The notes under the pieces were generated by a model that was given only the letters and a program-made list of their open reading frames with translations, did no database searches and was not told where the DNA came from. The position numbers and the translations under genes were made by a program. Shown one piece after another: positions 34,744 through 43,750 of a stretch of 64,000 nt of DNA. Source of the stretch: Pseudalkalibacillus berkeleyi (GTDB taxonomy: Bacteria > Bacillota > Bacilli > Bacillales > Fictibacillaceae); contig NZ_JAKIJS010000001.1 in the NCBI RefSeq assembly GCF_021608225.1, positions 2,170,001 to 2,234,000 of the forward strand, given 5' to 3'. Position 1 is the stretch's first letter; every line of letters begins with the position of its first letter.

Positions 34744-35748
34744 ATGTTTAATAAGATAAGACGGCATATTGTAGGAGCTGTTACTATATTGCTAGCTGTG
34801 ACGATCATCGCAGCAGGATGCTCCAATAATTCTTCCAATGATAAAGTAAGAGTTGCAGAGGTTACACGATCCATTTTCTATGCACCTCAATACGTTGCCA
34901 TTGAAAAAGGTTTTTTTGAAGAAGAAGGGATTGAGATTGACCTTACGACAACTTGGGGCGGAGACAAAACCATGACCACCTTGTTATCAAATGGAGCTGA
35001 TATTGCACTTGTCGGTTCTGAGACAACAATTTATGTATACGCTCAAGGAACGAACGATCCAGTCATCAACTTTGCTCAATTAACACAAACCGATGGCACC
35101 TTCCTTGTCGCACGAGAAAAGCCGGAGACTTTCGCATGGGACCAATTGAAAGGTAGCACTTTCCTAGGTCAGCGAAAAGGCGGAATGCCACAAATGGCAG
35201 GTGAATTCGGTCTAAGAAAACATGGTATTGATCCTCATAAAGATCTCAATCTTATTCAAAATATAGAGTTCGCTAATATCGCCAATTCATTCGCTTCAGG
35301 CACAGGAGACTATGTACAATTGTTTGAACCAACTGCAAGCTTGTTTGAACAAGAAGGAATCGGACACATCGTTGCTTCATTTGGTAAAGAATCAGGAAAA
35401 ATTCCTTATACTACTTTCATGACAAAGCAAAGCTATCTGAACGAAAATGAAGATGTCATTGAACGATTCACACGTGGACTATACAAAGCTCAGCAATGGG
35501 TCGATAGCCACTCTGCAAAAGAAATAGCTGAAGTAATCGCTCCTTACTTTGATGATACGCCAATCGATTTAATTGAAACAGTAACTCAACGATACAAAGA
35601 ACAGCACAGTTATGCAACGAATCCGATCCTGGATATAGAAGAATGGAATAACCTTCAAACCATTATGGATGAAGCAGGAGAACTGCCTAAACAAGTTGAC
35701 CATGACATTCTAGTCAACACTGAAATCGCTGAAAAAGTTGCCCAGTAA
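34744..35748 (+). CDS. ytlA: ABC transporter substrate-binding lipoprotein YtlA
   Basis: 334 residues. The signal peptide ends in a lipobox IIAAGCSNN (Cys at residue 26). The mature part is an NMT1/SsuA-type periplasmic-binding fold, with YAPQYVAIEKGFFEEEGIE near residue 48 typical of sulfonate, thiamine-precursor and similar binders. The ligand is unknown. It is the first gene of ytlA-ytlC-ytlD, 15 bp before ytlC. Confidence 0.88.
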   Translation: MFNKIRRHIVGAVTILLAVTIIAAGCSNNSSNDKVRVAEVTRSIFYAPQYVAIEKGFFEEEGIEIDLTTTWGGDKTMTTLLSNGADIALVGSETTIYVYAQGTNDPVINFAQLTQTDGTFLVAREKPETFAWDQLKGSTFLGQRKGGMPQMAGEFGLRKHGIDPHKDLNLIQNIEFANIANSFASGTGDYVQLFEPTASLFEQEGIGHIVASFGKESGKIPYTTFMTKQSYLNENEDVIERFTRGLYKAQQWVDSHSAKEIAEVIAPYFDDTPIDLIETVTQRYKEQHSYATNPILDIEEWNNLQTIMDEAGELPKQVDHDILVNTEIAEKVAQ

Positions 35749-35763
35749 GAGGAGGAGATCCAG

Positions 35764-36537
35764 TTGTCTTTCTTAACAATCGATCGACTCACTCATGCTT
35801 ACTTCTCCCCAACATCTATCACAAACGCACTTGAAGATATTACACTTGAGGTTGAAGAGGGAGAGTTCGTTTCCCTCCTCGGACCAAGTGGCTGCGGGAA
35901 AACTACATTATTATCATTAATAGCAGGTTTACTAAAACCAACAGTAGGTTCTATTAAAGTGAATAATGAATATGTGCAAAACGCTCAACATCAAATAGGA
36001 TATATGTTTCAGCAAGATTACCTTTTTCCTTGGCGTACGATTGAAGAAAACATTTTGCTTGGGTTGAAGATACAACATAAATTAGATGACATGAGCACGA
36101 CATTCACGCTCGATTTACTTGATCAGTTAAACCTAAGTCATACGCGTTCTAAATATCCTCGTGAGCTTTCTGGGGGGATGAGACAGCGCATTGCTCTCGT
36201 GAGAACACTAGCGACACAACCTGTTCTTCTTTTGCTAGATGAACCTTTCTCAGCATTAGATTATCAGACGAAACTTAAGCTTGAAAATCTAGTATTCAAA
36301 ACATTGAAAGAACATCACAAAACTGCGGTGCTCGTTACGCATGACATTGGGGAATCTATTGCAATGTCTGACCGTGTAGTCGTCCTATCTGCCAATCCAG
36401 GTAAAATAAAATCAATCCACACAGTCCCAGAACATTTACGAAAAATAGAACCCTTACACGTTCGAAATCATCCAGATTTCAAGCACATCTTCCAGACAAT
36501 CTGGGAGGAGTTGAATGAACTTGATCACGAAAATTGA
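35764..36537 (+). CDS. ytlC: ABC transporter ATP-binding protein YtlC
   Basis: 257 residues. Walker A is [12 protein letters not shown] near residue 38, the Q-loop [10 protein letters not shown], the signature [14 protein letters not shown] near residue 138, Walker [13 protein letters not shown], and H-loop [11 protein letters not shown]. It belongs to the nitrate/sulfonate/taurine ATPase group. TTG start with GGAGGAG upstream. It overlaps ytlD by 23 bp. Confidence 0.93.
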   Translation: MSFLTIDRLTHAYFSPTSITNALEDITLEVEEGEFVSLLGPSGCGKTTLLSLIAGLLKPTVGSIKVNNEYVQNAQHQIGYMFQQDYLFPWRTIEENILLGLKIQHKLDDMSTTFTLDLLDQLNLSHTRSKYPRELSGGMRQRIALVRTLATQPVLLLLDEPFSALDYQTKLKLENLVFKTLKEHHKTAVLVTHDIGESIAMSDRVVVLSANPGKIKSIHTVPEHLRKIEPLHVRNHPDFKHIFQTIWEELNELDHEN

Positions 36538-37318
36538 AGAGGCTTACGAGCGGTATATTTACAAGGAAAAGAAAACACGACGATCCGTTTTCTTTACACA
36601 GTTCTTCCTGTTTGTTCTCTTTATCACCATTTGGGAATTGGCTTCAATACAAGCTTGGATCAATCCATTGCTCTTTAGTTCCCCAAGTAAGATATTGACC
36701 CTTCTCATCAACAAATTAGAAGACGGTTCACTCCTTATTCACGTTGCAGTTACAACCGGGGAAACACTGGCAAGTTTTATAATTGCTACCCTATTAGGTA
36801 CAGCAGTTGCCGCCATTCTATGGTGGGTTCCGTTTATCTCTAAAGTTTCTGATCCTTACCTTGTTGTATTAAATGCGATGCCTAAAGTGGCTTTAGGTCC
36901 AATTCTCATTGTTGCACTTGGACCGGGTTATGTATCAATCATCGCGATGGGCGTGTTAATTTCCTTTATTATTACTACCTTAGTTGTGTACGCTGCTTTT
37001 CATGAAACAGATCAGAATTATATTAAAGTAGTTGAAACATTTGGAGGTAATAAAAGCCAAGTGTTTAGAGAGGTTACATTCCCTGCAGCAATACCGACAA
37101 TCATTTCAACACTGAAAGTGAATGTCGGTTTGTCTTGGGTAGGTGTGATTGTTGGGGAATTCCTAGTATCTAAAGAAGGTTTAGGGTACTTGATTATCTA
37201 CGGGTTTCAAGTGTTCAATTTCACACTCGTCCTGCTGAGTCTGTTGGTCATTGCAGTCTTAGCAACCTTCATGTACACAGGAGTTGGGATGCTCGAAAGG
37301 AAATTACGGAAACGTTAA
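36515..37318 (+). CDS. ytlD: ABC transporter permease YtlD
   Basis: 267 residues with six membrane helices of the BPD_transp_1 type. The EAA-like loop [23 protein letters not shown] near residue 172 contacts the ATPase. It completes the importer with YtlA and YtlC. The stop overlaps that of the convergent ytkD by 4 bp. Confidence 0.92.
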   Translation: MNLITKIEEAYERYIYKEKKTRRSVFFTQFFLFVLFITIWELASIQAWINPLLFSSPSKILTLLINKLEDGSLLIHVAVTTGETLASFIIATLLGTAVAAILWWVPFISKVSDPYLVVLNAMPKVALGPILIVALGPGYVSIIAMGVLISFIITTLVVYAAFHETDQNYIKVVETFGGNKSQVFREVTFPAAIPTIISTLKVNVGLSWVGVIVGEFLVSKEGLGYLIIYGFQVFNFTLVLLSLLVIAVLATFMYTGVGMLERKLRKR

Positions 37319-37800
37319 AACTGAGTAATTCCCTCTTTCAACATGTACGCTAAACTTCGTTCTAGTACTTGGTCTTTCATCATAAAACTGTATTTATGAT
37401 CATTCTTAATCGAAGCAGGGAGATTCTTCTTAAGTAAAGGTCCATTAGTTTCAAAGTAATGGGCCTTTAAACTTATCTTTTCAATTGTTGCAAAATATAC
37501 ATTCTTGATGATTGTACCGCCCTTACCATTCACACGATACTGTCCTAGGTAATAAAGTTCGTCCACTGTTGCTCCTGTTTCTTCATAGACTTCCCTAACA
37601 GCAGCTATTTCAGCTGTCTCTCCTTCTTCTACTTTCCCTCCAGGAAATTCAATTCCTCTTCTCGGATGCTCAGTAAGCAACCATTGCCCTTTGAACCGAC
37701 AAATAATCCATACGTGCTTAGGTGAGGAGGAATATGGATGATCAGTAAAAGATAACTCCACTTCATTATGATAATAATCTTCAAAAGTAAAACAACTCAT
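37315..37800 (-). CDS. ytkD: Nudix hydrolase YtkD
   Basis: 161 residues. The Nudix box [20 protein letters not shown] is at about residues 71-90, complete with REVYEETG. YtkD of B. subtilis is an NTP pyrophosphohydrolase that acts on 8-oxo-dGTP and on 5' ends of RNA. ATG at 37800 is chosen because GGAG lies 8 bases upstream; a TTG six bases earlier is less well placed. It is preceded by an unusual leader with a long hairpin. Confidence 0.88.
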   Translation of the reverse strand: MSCFTFEDYYHNEVELSFTDHPYSSSPKHVWIICRFKGQWLLTEHPRRGIEFPGGKVEEGETAEIAAVREVYEETGATVDELYYLGQYRVNGKGGTIIKNVYFATIEKISLKAHYFETNGPLLKKNLPASIKNDHKYSFMMKDQVLERSLAYMLKEGITQF

Positions 37801-37840
37801 TAGCAAAACTCCAATTTATCTCTGTCCTTTAGAAATACGC

Positions 37841-37927
37841 AAAAAAACCTTTAAGTCACCTGATATCCTGATGAACGGCAATCGTTGCAGTCTGACATTA
37901 ACTCTAAAGCGAGTGACTAGGTTGTGG
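37841..37927 (-). ncRNA. Candidate structured leader or small RNA ahead of ytkD
   Basis: On the minus strand AACCTAGTCAC (37923-37913) pairs with GTGACTTAAAGGTT (37859-37846), enclosing about 53 bases with an inner AACG/CGTT hairpin, followed by seven T residues. It ends 40 bp before ytkD. It looks like the 3' end of a short RNA or an attenuator. No known riboswitch pattern was recognised. Confidence 0.4.
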
Positions 37928-38165
37928 AGCTCTTATTTCTTAGCGATTAGGAAAAAGCTTCTGCCTCTATTTTACATGAACGATATAAAAAATACAGTTG
38001 AAAACCATTAGAGGGATTCCATTGAATAAAAAGGAACTAATGATAGCTTATAAAAAGCAAAGGAAGACTTTTCCCATTTAAGCAATAGTCCTACACATCA
38101 AGATATGTAGGAGCATAAGTTAAACAGAAAAAGTCAACTCACTCTTCCTATAGTGACATTTCAGG
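37928..38165. other. Gene-free gap upstream of the ytkD leader element
   Basis: AT-rich. I see no open frame with a ribosome site, and no confident promoter. Confidence 0.4.
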
Positions 38166-38780
38166 TTACTTCACTTCAGCAGATTGAATTTTCCATCGAT
38201 CATTGTCCATAGTAAATGACACTTGAATGAAATAATTCCCATATAAATCAGATTGGTTTTCTTGATTTAATTGATAATTCTCTTCATCAAGTTTTACCAA
38301 TTCAGAAGGTTCTCCCTTCATCACCCATGGAGGTAATTCTGTTGGAATGATGTACAAACCATCTTTCTTTTCTTCATAAAGTCCGTCAACATAATATTTG
38401 GAAAGATCTTCAGAAGCATATTGACTAAGGTGATTTATCAAACCATCTTTCGTATCAAATTGATTCACCTTATTATTTTCACCTGTTGGTTGAATCACTT
38501 CATTCATGAACGTATCAGTAAGTTTAATGAAATCGCCTTTATCTGGATGATGACTGTCGGTGTTTTTAGTCGTTGTAGTCGTTTTGACTTGTTTTTCTAA
38601 CGATGTATGTAATGTACTCGCCACCGCAACATTCTCATTAACTTCAATAGGTTCCATTGAGAATGACTTTTTCGAGAGGTCTTCACTTGCATACTGTTTG
38701 GAAGTCGTCTGTTCACCATATGAAAAAAGTCCAAAGACAATAAGTATCCCTATTAAAAGTGGTAATAAACTCTTCTTCAT
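38166..38780 (-). CDS. Hypothetical secreted or membrane-anchored protein with duplicated nonapeptide
   Basis: 204 residues. An N-terminal hydrophobic segment (residues 4-20) follows MKKS, a signal peptide or anchor without a lipobox Cys. The exported part is acidic, with a Thr/Lys linker (TTTTTK) near residue 70 and the nonapeptide QYASEDLSK at residues 29-37 and again at 120-128. The C-terminus (NYFIQVSFTMDNDRWKIQS) looks like a small beta domain. AAAGGGGAG lies 8 bases before the ATG. Function unknown. Confidence 0.65.
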   Translation of the reverse strand: MKKSLLPLLIGILIVFGLFSYGEQTTSKQYASEDLSKKSFSMEPIEVNENVAVASTLHTSLEKQVKTTTTTKNTDSHHPDKGDFIKLTDTFMNEVIQPTGENNKVNQFDTKDGLINHLSQYASEDLSKYYVDGLYEEKKDGLYIIPTELPPWVMKGEPSELVKLDEENYQLNQENQSDLYGNYFIQVSFTMDNDRWKIQSAEVK

Positions 38781-39062
38781 GACCCAAACTCCCCTTTATC
38801 AAATAATTTTGATCGTCTATTATTATTCTGAACTAGTTTTAATATTGGTATACCTGTTTTGCTTCTCTATAAAACATTACTTCAATTGGACGTTTGCTAA
38901 TACATTCAATATGCACAAACAATAACCTTCAAACATTATACCTATTTATTCCATTTATCAATGAAATAATTCGCCATTCTTTTTACTTGTTGATTGTATT
39001 TTGTAGAAGGAACATCATTTTTAGAAGATAATGTTATGATTTGCCGAAATCGATCCACAAAT
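38781..39062. other. Gap without a recognised gene
   Basis: AT-rich stretch upstream of the 38166 gene, presumably including its promoter. No consensus box was confidently located, and no repeat or RNA was seen. Confidence 0.4.
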
Positions 39063-39101
39063 AAAGAAATCATCACCTCGATTTCAGGTAATGATTTCTT
39101 A
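39063..39101 (-). terminator. Terminator overlapping the end of the 39099 gene
   Basis: AAGAAATCAT-ACCT and AGGT-ATGATTTCTT arms pair around CGATTTC; a TTTATTTG tail follows on the minus strand. Confidence 0.75.
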
Positions 39102-39587
39102 TCCACTATTTAATTCTCTTATGATATTCTCACAGTTTTCAGTAAAGCTCTCAAAACCGGAACGCTCGACTCGAAACACGGGTGATTCCATCTTTGCATG
39201 CCTATCTAAAATCTCAAATTGACGATATACCTGAATCAATTGGTCAGCCAATACGGTGTCCATTTTAGCGATCTCATACTTTACTTTATCCCATTCATCA
39301 AGTTGAAATAGATAGGTTTCCTTCCATACTCTTTCATCACCCTGTAACTCGATATTACCCAATTCTAAAAACTCCTGAAGGCTACCAGCATTTCTCGTAT
39401 CTTTACGTAAGTATAGCTTGAAATTCTCCTGTATTTCTTGTGGTAATGCCGTTTTAGCTAGTTCTTTAGCTTTTACTTGATTGTCTCGCGATTCAAATCT
39501 GTGTCTAAGCTTCAGCCGAAAATAAACAGCTGCTAAAGTTGTCAAAATACTAACAACCATGGACACGATGAAAAATGTCCACTCCAT
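39099..39587 (-). CDS. Hypothetical membrane-anchored protein, 162 residues
   Basis: Starts MEWTFFIVSMVVSILTTLAA, one N-terminal membrane helix, followed by a charged helical cytosolic region (residues 25-155) without a recognised domain. The start at 39587 has GGAGG 8 bases upstream, whereas the alternative 39593 is only 2 bases from it. A holin-like gene lies upstream on the same strand. It may be part of a small accessory or phage-derived patch; the function is not known. Confidence 0.6.
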   Translation of the reverse strand: MEWTFFIVSMVVSILTTLAAVYFRLKLRHRFESRDNQVKAKELAKTALPQEIQENFKLYLRKDTRNAGSLQEFLELGNIELQGDERVWKETYLFQLDEWDKVKYEIAKMDTVLADQLIQVYRQFEILDRHAKMESPVFRVERSGFESFTENCENIIRELNSG

Positions 39588-39698
39588 AATCATAACCTCC
39601 AGCTTGTACTCCCTTACCCTATTATATGAAGTTTCACTTAAAGGAACTCTCATTCACACAGATTATGCAGCCTATTTTTCACAAACAAGCCCAATTAT

Positions 39699-39962
39699 TT
39701 ATTTATGGCGAGGTCCAACTCGATATTTTCCAACTTCATAAAGACCTGTGGCTGCGAGTCCTGCCATTGTACCAGCCCAAGTCCTTAAAGCCCAATCTAA
39801 ATCGGTCAATGGGAATGCCATCAATCCAACTACTAATCCAATTATTAAACTTACAATATTGATAAACCGTTTTGGAATAAGAAATGTTCGTTTTGCCACT
39901 TCTGTCAATCCAGTCACAATAGGAGTCATAACCGATGCAAACATAATGACTTGTTCCATCAT
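39699..39962 (-). CDS. Small holin-like membrane protein
   Basis: 87 residues with two to three hydrophobic helices: residues 5-22, 32-52 (INIVSLIIGLVVGLMAFP) and 58-75 (WAGTMAGLAATGLYE). Helix 3 is rich in Gly/Ala, and the C-terminus is basic (KYRVGPRHK). This arrangement resembles phage holins of Bacillus, but no lysin gene is next to it. AGGGGGG lies 7 bases before the ATG pair. Could also be an unrelated small membrane protein. Confidence 0.5.
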   Translation of the reverse strand: MMEQVIMFASVMTPIVTGLTEVAKRTFLIPKRFINIVSLIIGLVVGLMAFPLTDLDWALRTWAGTMAGLAATGLYEVGKYRVGPRHK

Positions 39963-40202
39963 TTCAATCCCCCCTCAACAATACAAATTCCATATCTGTA
40001 TACGTTTCGCCTCTATTATAACGTTAAATAGGTAGATGGATGGAGTTCATTACAAAACGGTTCATTTCTTCTTACTTTATGAATATGAAATAGCAAAAAT
40101 GCTTTTATACTGAGTTGAAATTCTCTTTGCCATGAATACTTCTTGATCAGAATTGAAAGAATGAGATTAACAGAAGAAACTATTTACTTTAGGAGTGTAA
40201 AT

Positions 40203-40415
40203 ATGAACAAGGAGTATGACCATTACTTAATCCTTTTAGAAAATCAAAAATTAAATTGGTGGGGTTATGCGAGGAGAGTACCTACTGAATTCAGACCTCC
40301 TCATTACACAAATTATTGGTCCTATTTAAGAACGCGAAACACCGCATCTAAACGTTATATTAAAGAAGCAGAGTGGAGAATGGAAGCAAGAAGAAAAGGT
40401 TTACTCGATAATTAA
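40203..40415 (+). CDS. Small hypothetical protein, 70 residues
   Basis: Soluble, Trp/Tyr/Arg-rich: NWWGYARRVP near residue 18, NYWSYLRTRNTASKRY near residue 38, ending with a basic helix EWRMEARRKG. AGGAG lies 7 bases before this ATG, so the in-frame extension to 40143 is rejected. It is convergent with the next small gene across a strong terminator. No family recognised; high aromatic and basic content could suit nucleic-acid or membrane binding (speculative). Confidence 0.55.
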   Translation: MNKEYDHYLILLENQKLNWWGYARRVPTEFRPPHYTNYWSYLRTRNTASKRYIKEAEWRMEARRKGLLDN

Positions 40416-40430
40416 TTGAAGTCAATAAGA

Positions 40431-40482
40431 AAAAGCAGATCCTGAAATGTCGAATGAATACCACATTCCGGATCTGCTTTCA
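40431..40482. terminator. Strong bidirectional terminator between two small genes
   Basis: AAAGCAGATCC pairs with GGATCTGCTTT, and inner arms GAAATGT/ACATTCC extend the stem; A and T tails flank. Confidence 0.88.
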
Positions 40483-40483
40483 T

Positions 40484-40681
40484 TTATACACCAACTTTAT
40501 GTAAGCGAAGCAATAATGAATTCAAATTACGTACTCGTTGTTCTTCACTATTCTTTAAGCCAGTTTCAATATCTGTTAATTCACAACTCACAACTTCAGA
40601 TGCATATCTTTGCTCTAAAACGACTTCCAGTAATAACTCTCTCTCTTCTTCTGTCAGTCTTTCTTTGGCTATAACCCCCAT
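40484..40681 (-). CDS. Small hypothetical helical protein, 65 residues
   Basis: Starts MGVIAKERLTEEERELLLE, then helices rich in Leu/Glu and ending LNSLLLRLHKVGV. Entirely helical, possibly a coiled-coil dimer. ATG at 40681 has AAAGGGGG 6 bases upstream; an ATG two codons earlier abuts it. Found in the same patch as other unknown small genes. No function can be assigned. Confidence 0.55.
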   Translation of the reverse strand: MGVIAKERLTEEERELLLEVVLEQRYASEVVSCELTDIETGLKNSEEQRVRNLNSLLLRLHKVGV

Positions 40682-40953
40682 AACCATCCCCCTTTAAAAG
40701 TTCTTACTAATATTATAACTGTATAGAAATCAACTAGAAAGGGTTTTTGTGAAAATCTTCGGGCCTCTAAATATTGGTAACTGAAAGAACCATTGATATA
40801 ACTAGATTCTCGCCTGATTTCCGAGAAAAAATTTTCTGAAATTTTAATCAGTCATCAATAAACATTATTTTCCAATAACAATTATTCGACAAATCACGAC
40901 TTGATTTTTCATTTATTATGCACCTTATTTGACTTCCAGTGATACATTGCCTA

Positions 40954-41790
40954 TTACTTCTTGCTTCTTATTTGTAAAAACGATTCATGAATTGACCGAT
41001 CCTTAGTATCGTCCGAATCATGTAAAGGTTCATGGACGGGTGGATGCCATTTTCCAATTTTCTCTCCGTTTACTGAATATATCGATCCAGTTTCTGGTTT
41101 TTCTTGTAATAAAGCCAGTAACAACATTCCTACATCGTCAGGTGAACCCATTTGCCATTCCTTTGGAAGTGGTATTCCCTTCTCATCTGCTTTTTTTTGG
41201 AGCATATGAATAACTGGTCTTGTCATATCGGTTTCGGCCACTGGCGCAATGGCGTAAACAGATATTCCGAACCGGTTCAGTTCTTTAGACAACGTGTACG
41301 TCATACCGTTGATCCCAGATTTCGCTGCACTATAGTTTAACTGACCAGGCAGTCCTTCCATTCCCGATTTAGATGTCATATTGACAATTGTACCTTCTAT
41401 TTCTAATTCTCTCATTGCTAGTACAGCATATTTTGTACAGGCAAATGTACCTCTGAGATGGGTTTCAATCACTTGATCCCACTCTTGCTCCTCCATTTTA
41501 TAAGAAATTCTATCTTGAACGACCCCTGCATTATTGACGAGCACATCAATACGACCAAACGTTTTGATCGTTTCATCGATGATACGTTTGCATCCTTTTT
41601 CATTATCTACAGACTCACATACACCATATATTCGGTTATGAATCGTCTTTAATTCATCTACAGTTGCTGCAACCCGTTCCTTATTTCGACCATTGATGAC
41701 CACCGACGCGCCTTCTTCAGCTAAGTATTTAGCCATACTGAGCCCTATTCCTTTCGTTGATCCTGTTATGACGACCACCTTATTATTCAT
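40954..41790 (-). CDS. Short-chain dehydrogenase/reductase (FabG-like)
   Basis: 278 residues. The cofactor motif VVITGSTKGIGLSMA is at residue 7, NNAGVVQ near residue 88, and the Ser-Tyr-Lys triad is in MTSKSGMEGLPG and NYSAAKSG (Y-x3-K). It likely reduces a 3-oxoacyl-CoA/ACP or oxidises a hydroxyacyl-CoA. The C-terminal tail after residue 240 (KWHPPVHEP) is extra. It is the last gene of the acyl-CoA ligase-thiolase-MaoC-MaoC unit, 10 bp after MaoC. Confidence 0.87.
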   Translation of the reverse strand: MNNKVVVITGSTKGIGLSMAKYLAEEGASVVINGRNKERVAATVDELKTIHNRIYGVCESVDNEKGCKRIIDETIKTFGRIDVLVNNAGVVQDRISYKMEEQEWDQVIETHLRGTFACTKYAVLAMRELEIEGTIVNMTSKSGMEGLPGQLNYSAAKSGINGMTYTLSKELNRFGISVYAIAPVAETDMTRPVIHMLQKKADEKGIPLPKEWQMGSPDDVGMLLLALLQEKPETGSIYSVNGEKIGKWHPPVHEPLHDSDDTKDRSIHESFLQIRSKK

Positions 41791-41800
41791 TTCCTCACCT

Positions 41801-42160
41801 CTACTGCTCTGTTAATGTTATTTTCCCTTTCAATACAATCGAGCCATCTAAACTACATAAAGTAAGATGATGGTCCTGTTCTTCTGTTCTCACCATTTTC
41901 AACTCGTATTGCCTTTGCACATATACTGGTGTTTGAAAGCGTACTGTAAATGAATTGGTCCAGCATTTCTTTCCTGTTATTTCACTAGCATAACTACCGA
42001 CTTTGGCCATGACTAACATGCCATGGACAGGACAGGTTTCAAAACCCATTTTCTTCGCTTCATCAGCAGAAGTATGAATAGGATTATCATCACCACTTAC
42101 ATTTACATAATCCAAAATGTCTTCCTCAGAAAATGTGAGCTGTTTCGTTACATGTTTCAT
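41801..42160 (-). CDS. MaoC-like dehydratase (catalytic hot-dog half)
   Basis: 119 residues. The hydratase-2 motif NVSGDDNPIHTSADEAKKMG near residue 19 supplies the catalytic Asp and His; FETCPVHGMLVMA is the following helix. It would hydrate enoyl-CoA or dehydrate 3-hydroxyacyl-CoA. Its start overlaps the stop of the N-terminal-type MaoC partner (ATGA), so the two probably fold as a heterodimer equivalent to a double hot-dog enzyme. Confidence 0.85.
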   Translation of the reverse strand: MKHVTKQLTFSEEDILDYVNVSGDDNPIHTSADEAKKMGFETCPVHGMLVMAKVGSYASEITGKKCWTNSFTVRFQTPVYVQRQYELKMVRTEEQDHHLTLCSLDGSIVLKGKITLTEQ

Positions 42161-42594
42161 CGGCCTTCACCTGTTTTTTCCTTAAACATCGCTTTCGTTG
42201 TACACGTAAAAAAAGGCTTCCAACTGTCTTCATCATAGCCATTTAATTCATGCTCCACCCAAATGACAGTACCTAGCTTTCCATCTTTCTCTTCAACCTT
42301 TACTAACTGAATATCTCCATAATAAGTCGTCTCAGTTAAAATCGGCTTGTCATACTGAAATGACTGTTCTCCGTGGACGAGCGGACCTACACCATCTAAC
42401 CAAGGCATTTCAACTTCTTGCCAATATTTAATCGGAAATGTTGGAGGAACGATGAATTGCGTAGTATCGTTATCGATTTGTTGCAACGGCCATTCGCCGA
42501 CAACTTTTGCGAATTGAAGGGCTTCTTCATTTTTGACATGGATGATAAACTTTTCCGTTTTACGTCCTACTTCTAGCTGTCTCAACAAGTCCAT
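42157..42594 (-). CDS. MaoC N-terminal-like hot-dog protein (non-catalytic half)
   Basis: 145 residues of the MaoC_dehydrat_N type. VPPTFPIKYWQEV near residue 49 and GPLVHGEQSFQY near residue 69 are characteristic, and the D-x4-H hydratase motif is absent. In related two-subunit dehydratases this half lines the acyl-binding tunnel. It directly precedes and overlaps the catalytic MaoC gene, and follows the thiolase by 10 bp. Confidence 0.82.
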   Translation of the reverse strand: MDLLRQLEVGRKTEKFIIHVKNEEALQFAKVVGEWPLQQIDNDTTQFIVPPTFPIKYWQEVEMPWLDGVGPLVHGEQSFQYDKPILTETTYYGDIQLVKVEEKDGKLGTVIWVEHELNGYDEDSWKPFFTCTTKAMFKEKTGEGR

Positions 42595-42604
42595 TTCATC
42601 ACTC

Positions 42605-43750
42605 CTATAATTGTCGCTCCAAAAGTGTAGCTAACCCTAAACCGCCACCGATTCCTAGAGTAACGAGTCCCGTATTCGCTTGTGAATGTTTCATTTCGTG
42701 GAACAAACGTGTCATTAGAATAGCGCCTGATGCGCCGTATGGATGTCCAAGCGCAATAGCCCCGCCCCCTATATTCAGCTTTTCTTCAGGGATTGCTAAC
42801 GATCGTATAGATGCAAGTACTTGTGACGCGAATGCTTCGTTGAATTCAACTAAATCAATGTCTTTAATACGCAACTGCTGTTTTTCCAAAAGTTTTCTCA
42901 CTGCAGGGATCGGACCAATTCCTAAAAGATTTGGATCGACACCAGCCGAACAAGCATCAACGAAGCGGATCTGAGGTTTTAACCCGAACTCTAAACACTT
43001 TTTCCTTGAAGCAAGAAGAACAACAGATGCCCCGTCATTAATTGGACATGCATTACCTGCCGTAACCGTTCCTCCTTCTACAAACGCAGGGTTTAGACGG
43101 TTTAATTTTTCCAAGGAGGTATTTTCTCTTGGACACTCGTCTTGATCGATCCCCTGTATAGGAACGATTTCAGCATCAAAGCGGCCGCTTTTTTGAGATT
43201 CAATCGCTTTTTGATGACTTTTTAGCGCAAATCGATCTTGGTCTACTCTACTTATTTGATAAGCTTCAGCTACATTTTCAGCTGCTACGCCCATCTCTGG
43301 ATCACCTATGTTATCAGGGGAAAAACGTGCTCGACTAAACAGCTTTGGACCAGATAAAGCATGCAAACTGCTAGGCTTCTCCATTTTCCATGGGGCAAGA
43401 CTTGTACTTTCTACCCCACCAGCTATGATAAGATCTGCTCCACCTGATTGTATCGTCCTTGCACCAATATGAATGGCTTCTAGACCAGAACCGCACTGCC
43501 TGTCTACCGTTACACCTGGGACTTCAACCGGAAAACCTGCGATTAAACTAGATAGCCTCGCTAAGTTACCACCTGGACCTACAACGTTTCCGAGTATGAC
43601 TTCATCCACTTGATCAGCTGGGATTTCTACTCCTTCTATCATCGACTTCATTAATTCTGCTGCTAATTGCTCTGGGGGAATATCTTTAAGTATGCCCCCG
43701 ATTCTTCCAACCGGGGTTCGTTTAGCCTCTACAATAAACACATCATTCAT
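42605..43750 (-). CDS. yhfS: Thiolase family protein (YhfS-like) lacking the second catalytic Cys
   Basis: 381 residues. The acyl-accepting Cys86 is in DRQCGSGLEA, the Asn-Glu motif is FNEAFASQ near residue 310, and His336 is in GHPYGASGA. Where thiolases have C-x-G near the end, this reads TLGIGGGLG, so the general acid/base Cys is replaced by Gly366. It would be expected to cleave or form 3-oxoacyl-CoA, but activity is uncertain. Genes encoding a ligase and BioY lie upstream as in B. subtilis yhfU-yhfT-yhfS. It overlaps the ligase gene by 8 bp. Confidence 0.87.
   Translation of the reverse strand: MNDVFIVEAKRTPVGRIGGILKDIPPEQLAAELMKSMIEGVEIPADQVDEVILGNVVGPGGNLARLSSLIAGFPVEVPGVTVDRQCGSGLEAIHIGARTIQSGGADLIIAGGVESTSLAPWKMEKPSSLHALSGPKLFSRARFSPDNIGDPEMGVAAENVAEAYQISRVDQDRFALKSHQKAIESQKSGRFDAEIVPIQGIDQDECPRENTSLEKLNRLNPAFVEGGTVTAGNACPINDGASVVLLASRKKCLEFGLKPQIRFVDACSAGVDPNLLGIGPIPAVRKLLEKQQLRIKDIDLVEFNEAFASQVLASIRSLAIPEEKLNIGGGAIALGHPYGASGAILMTRLFHEMKHSQANTGLVTLGIGGGLGLATLLERQL

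Noticed and set aside
39099-39962. Intact prophage lysis module
   Set aside because: Only a holin-like protein is seen, without endolysin, structural or integrase genes.
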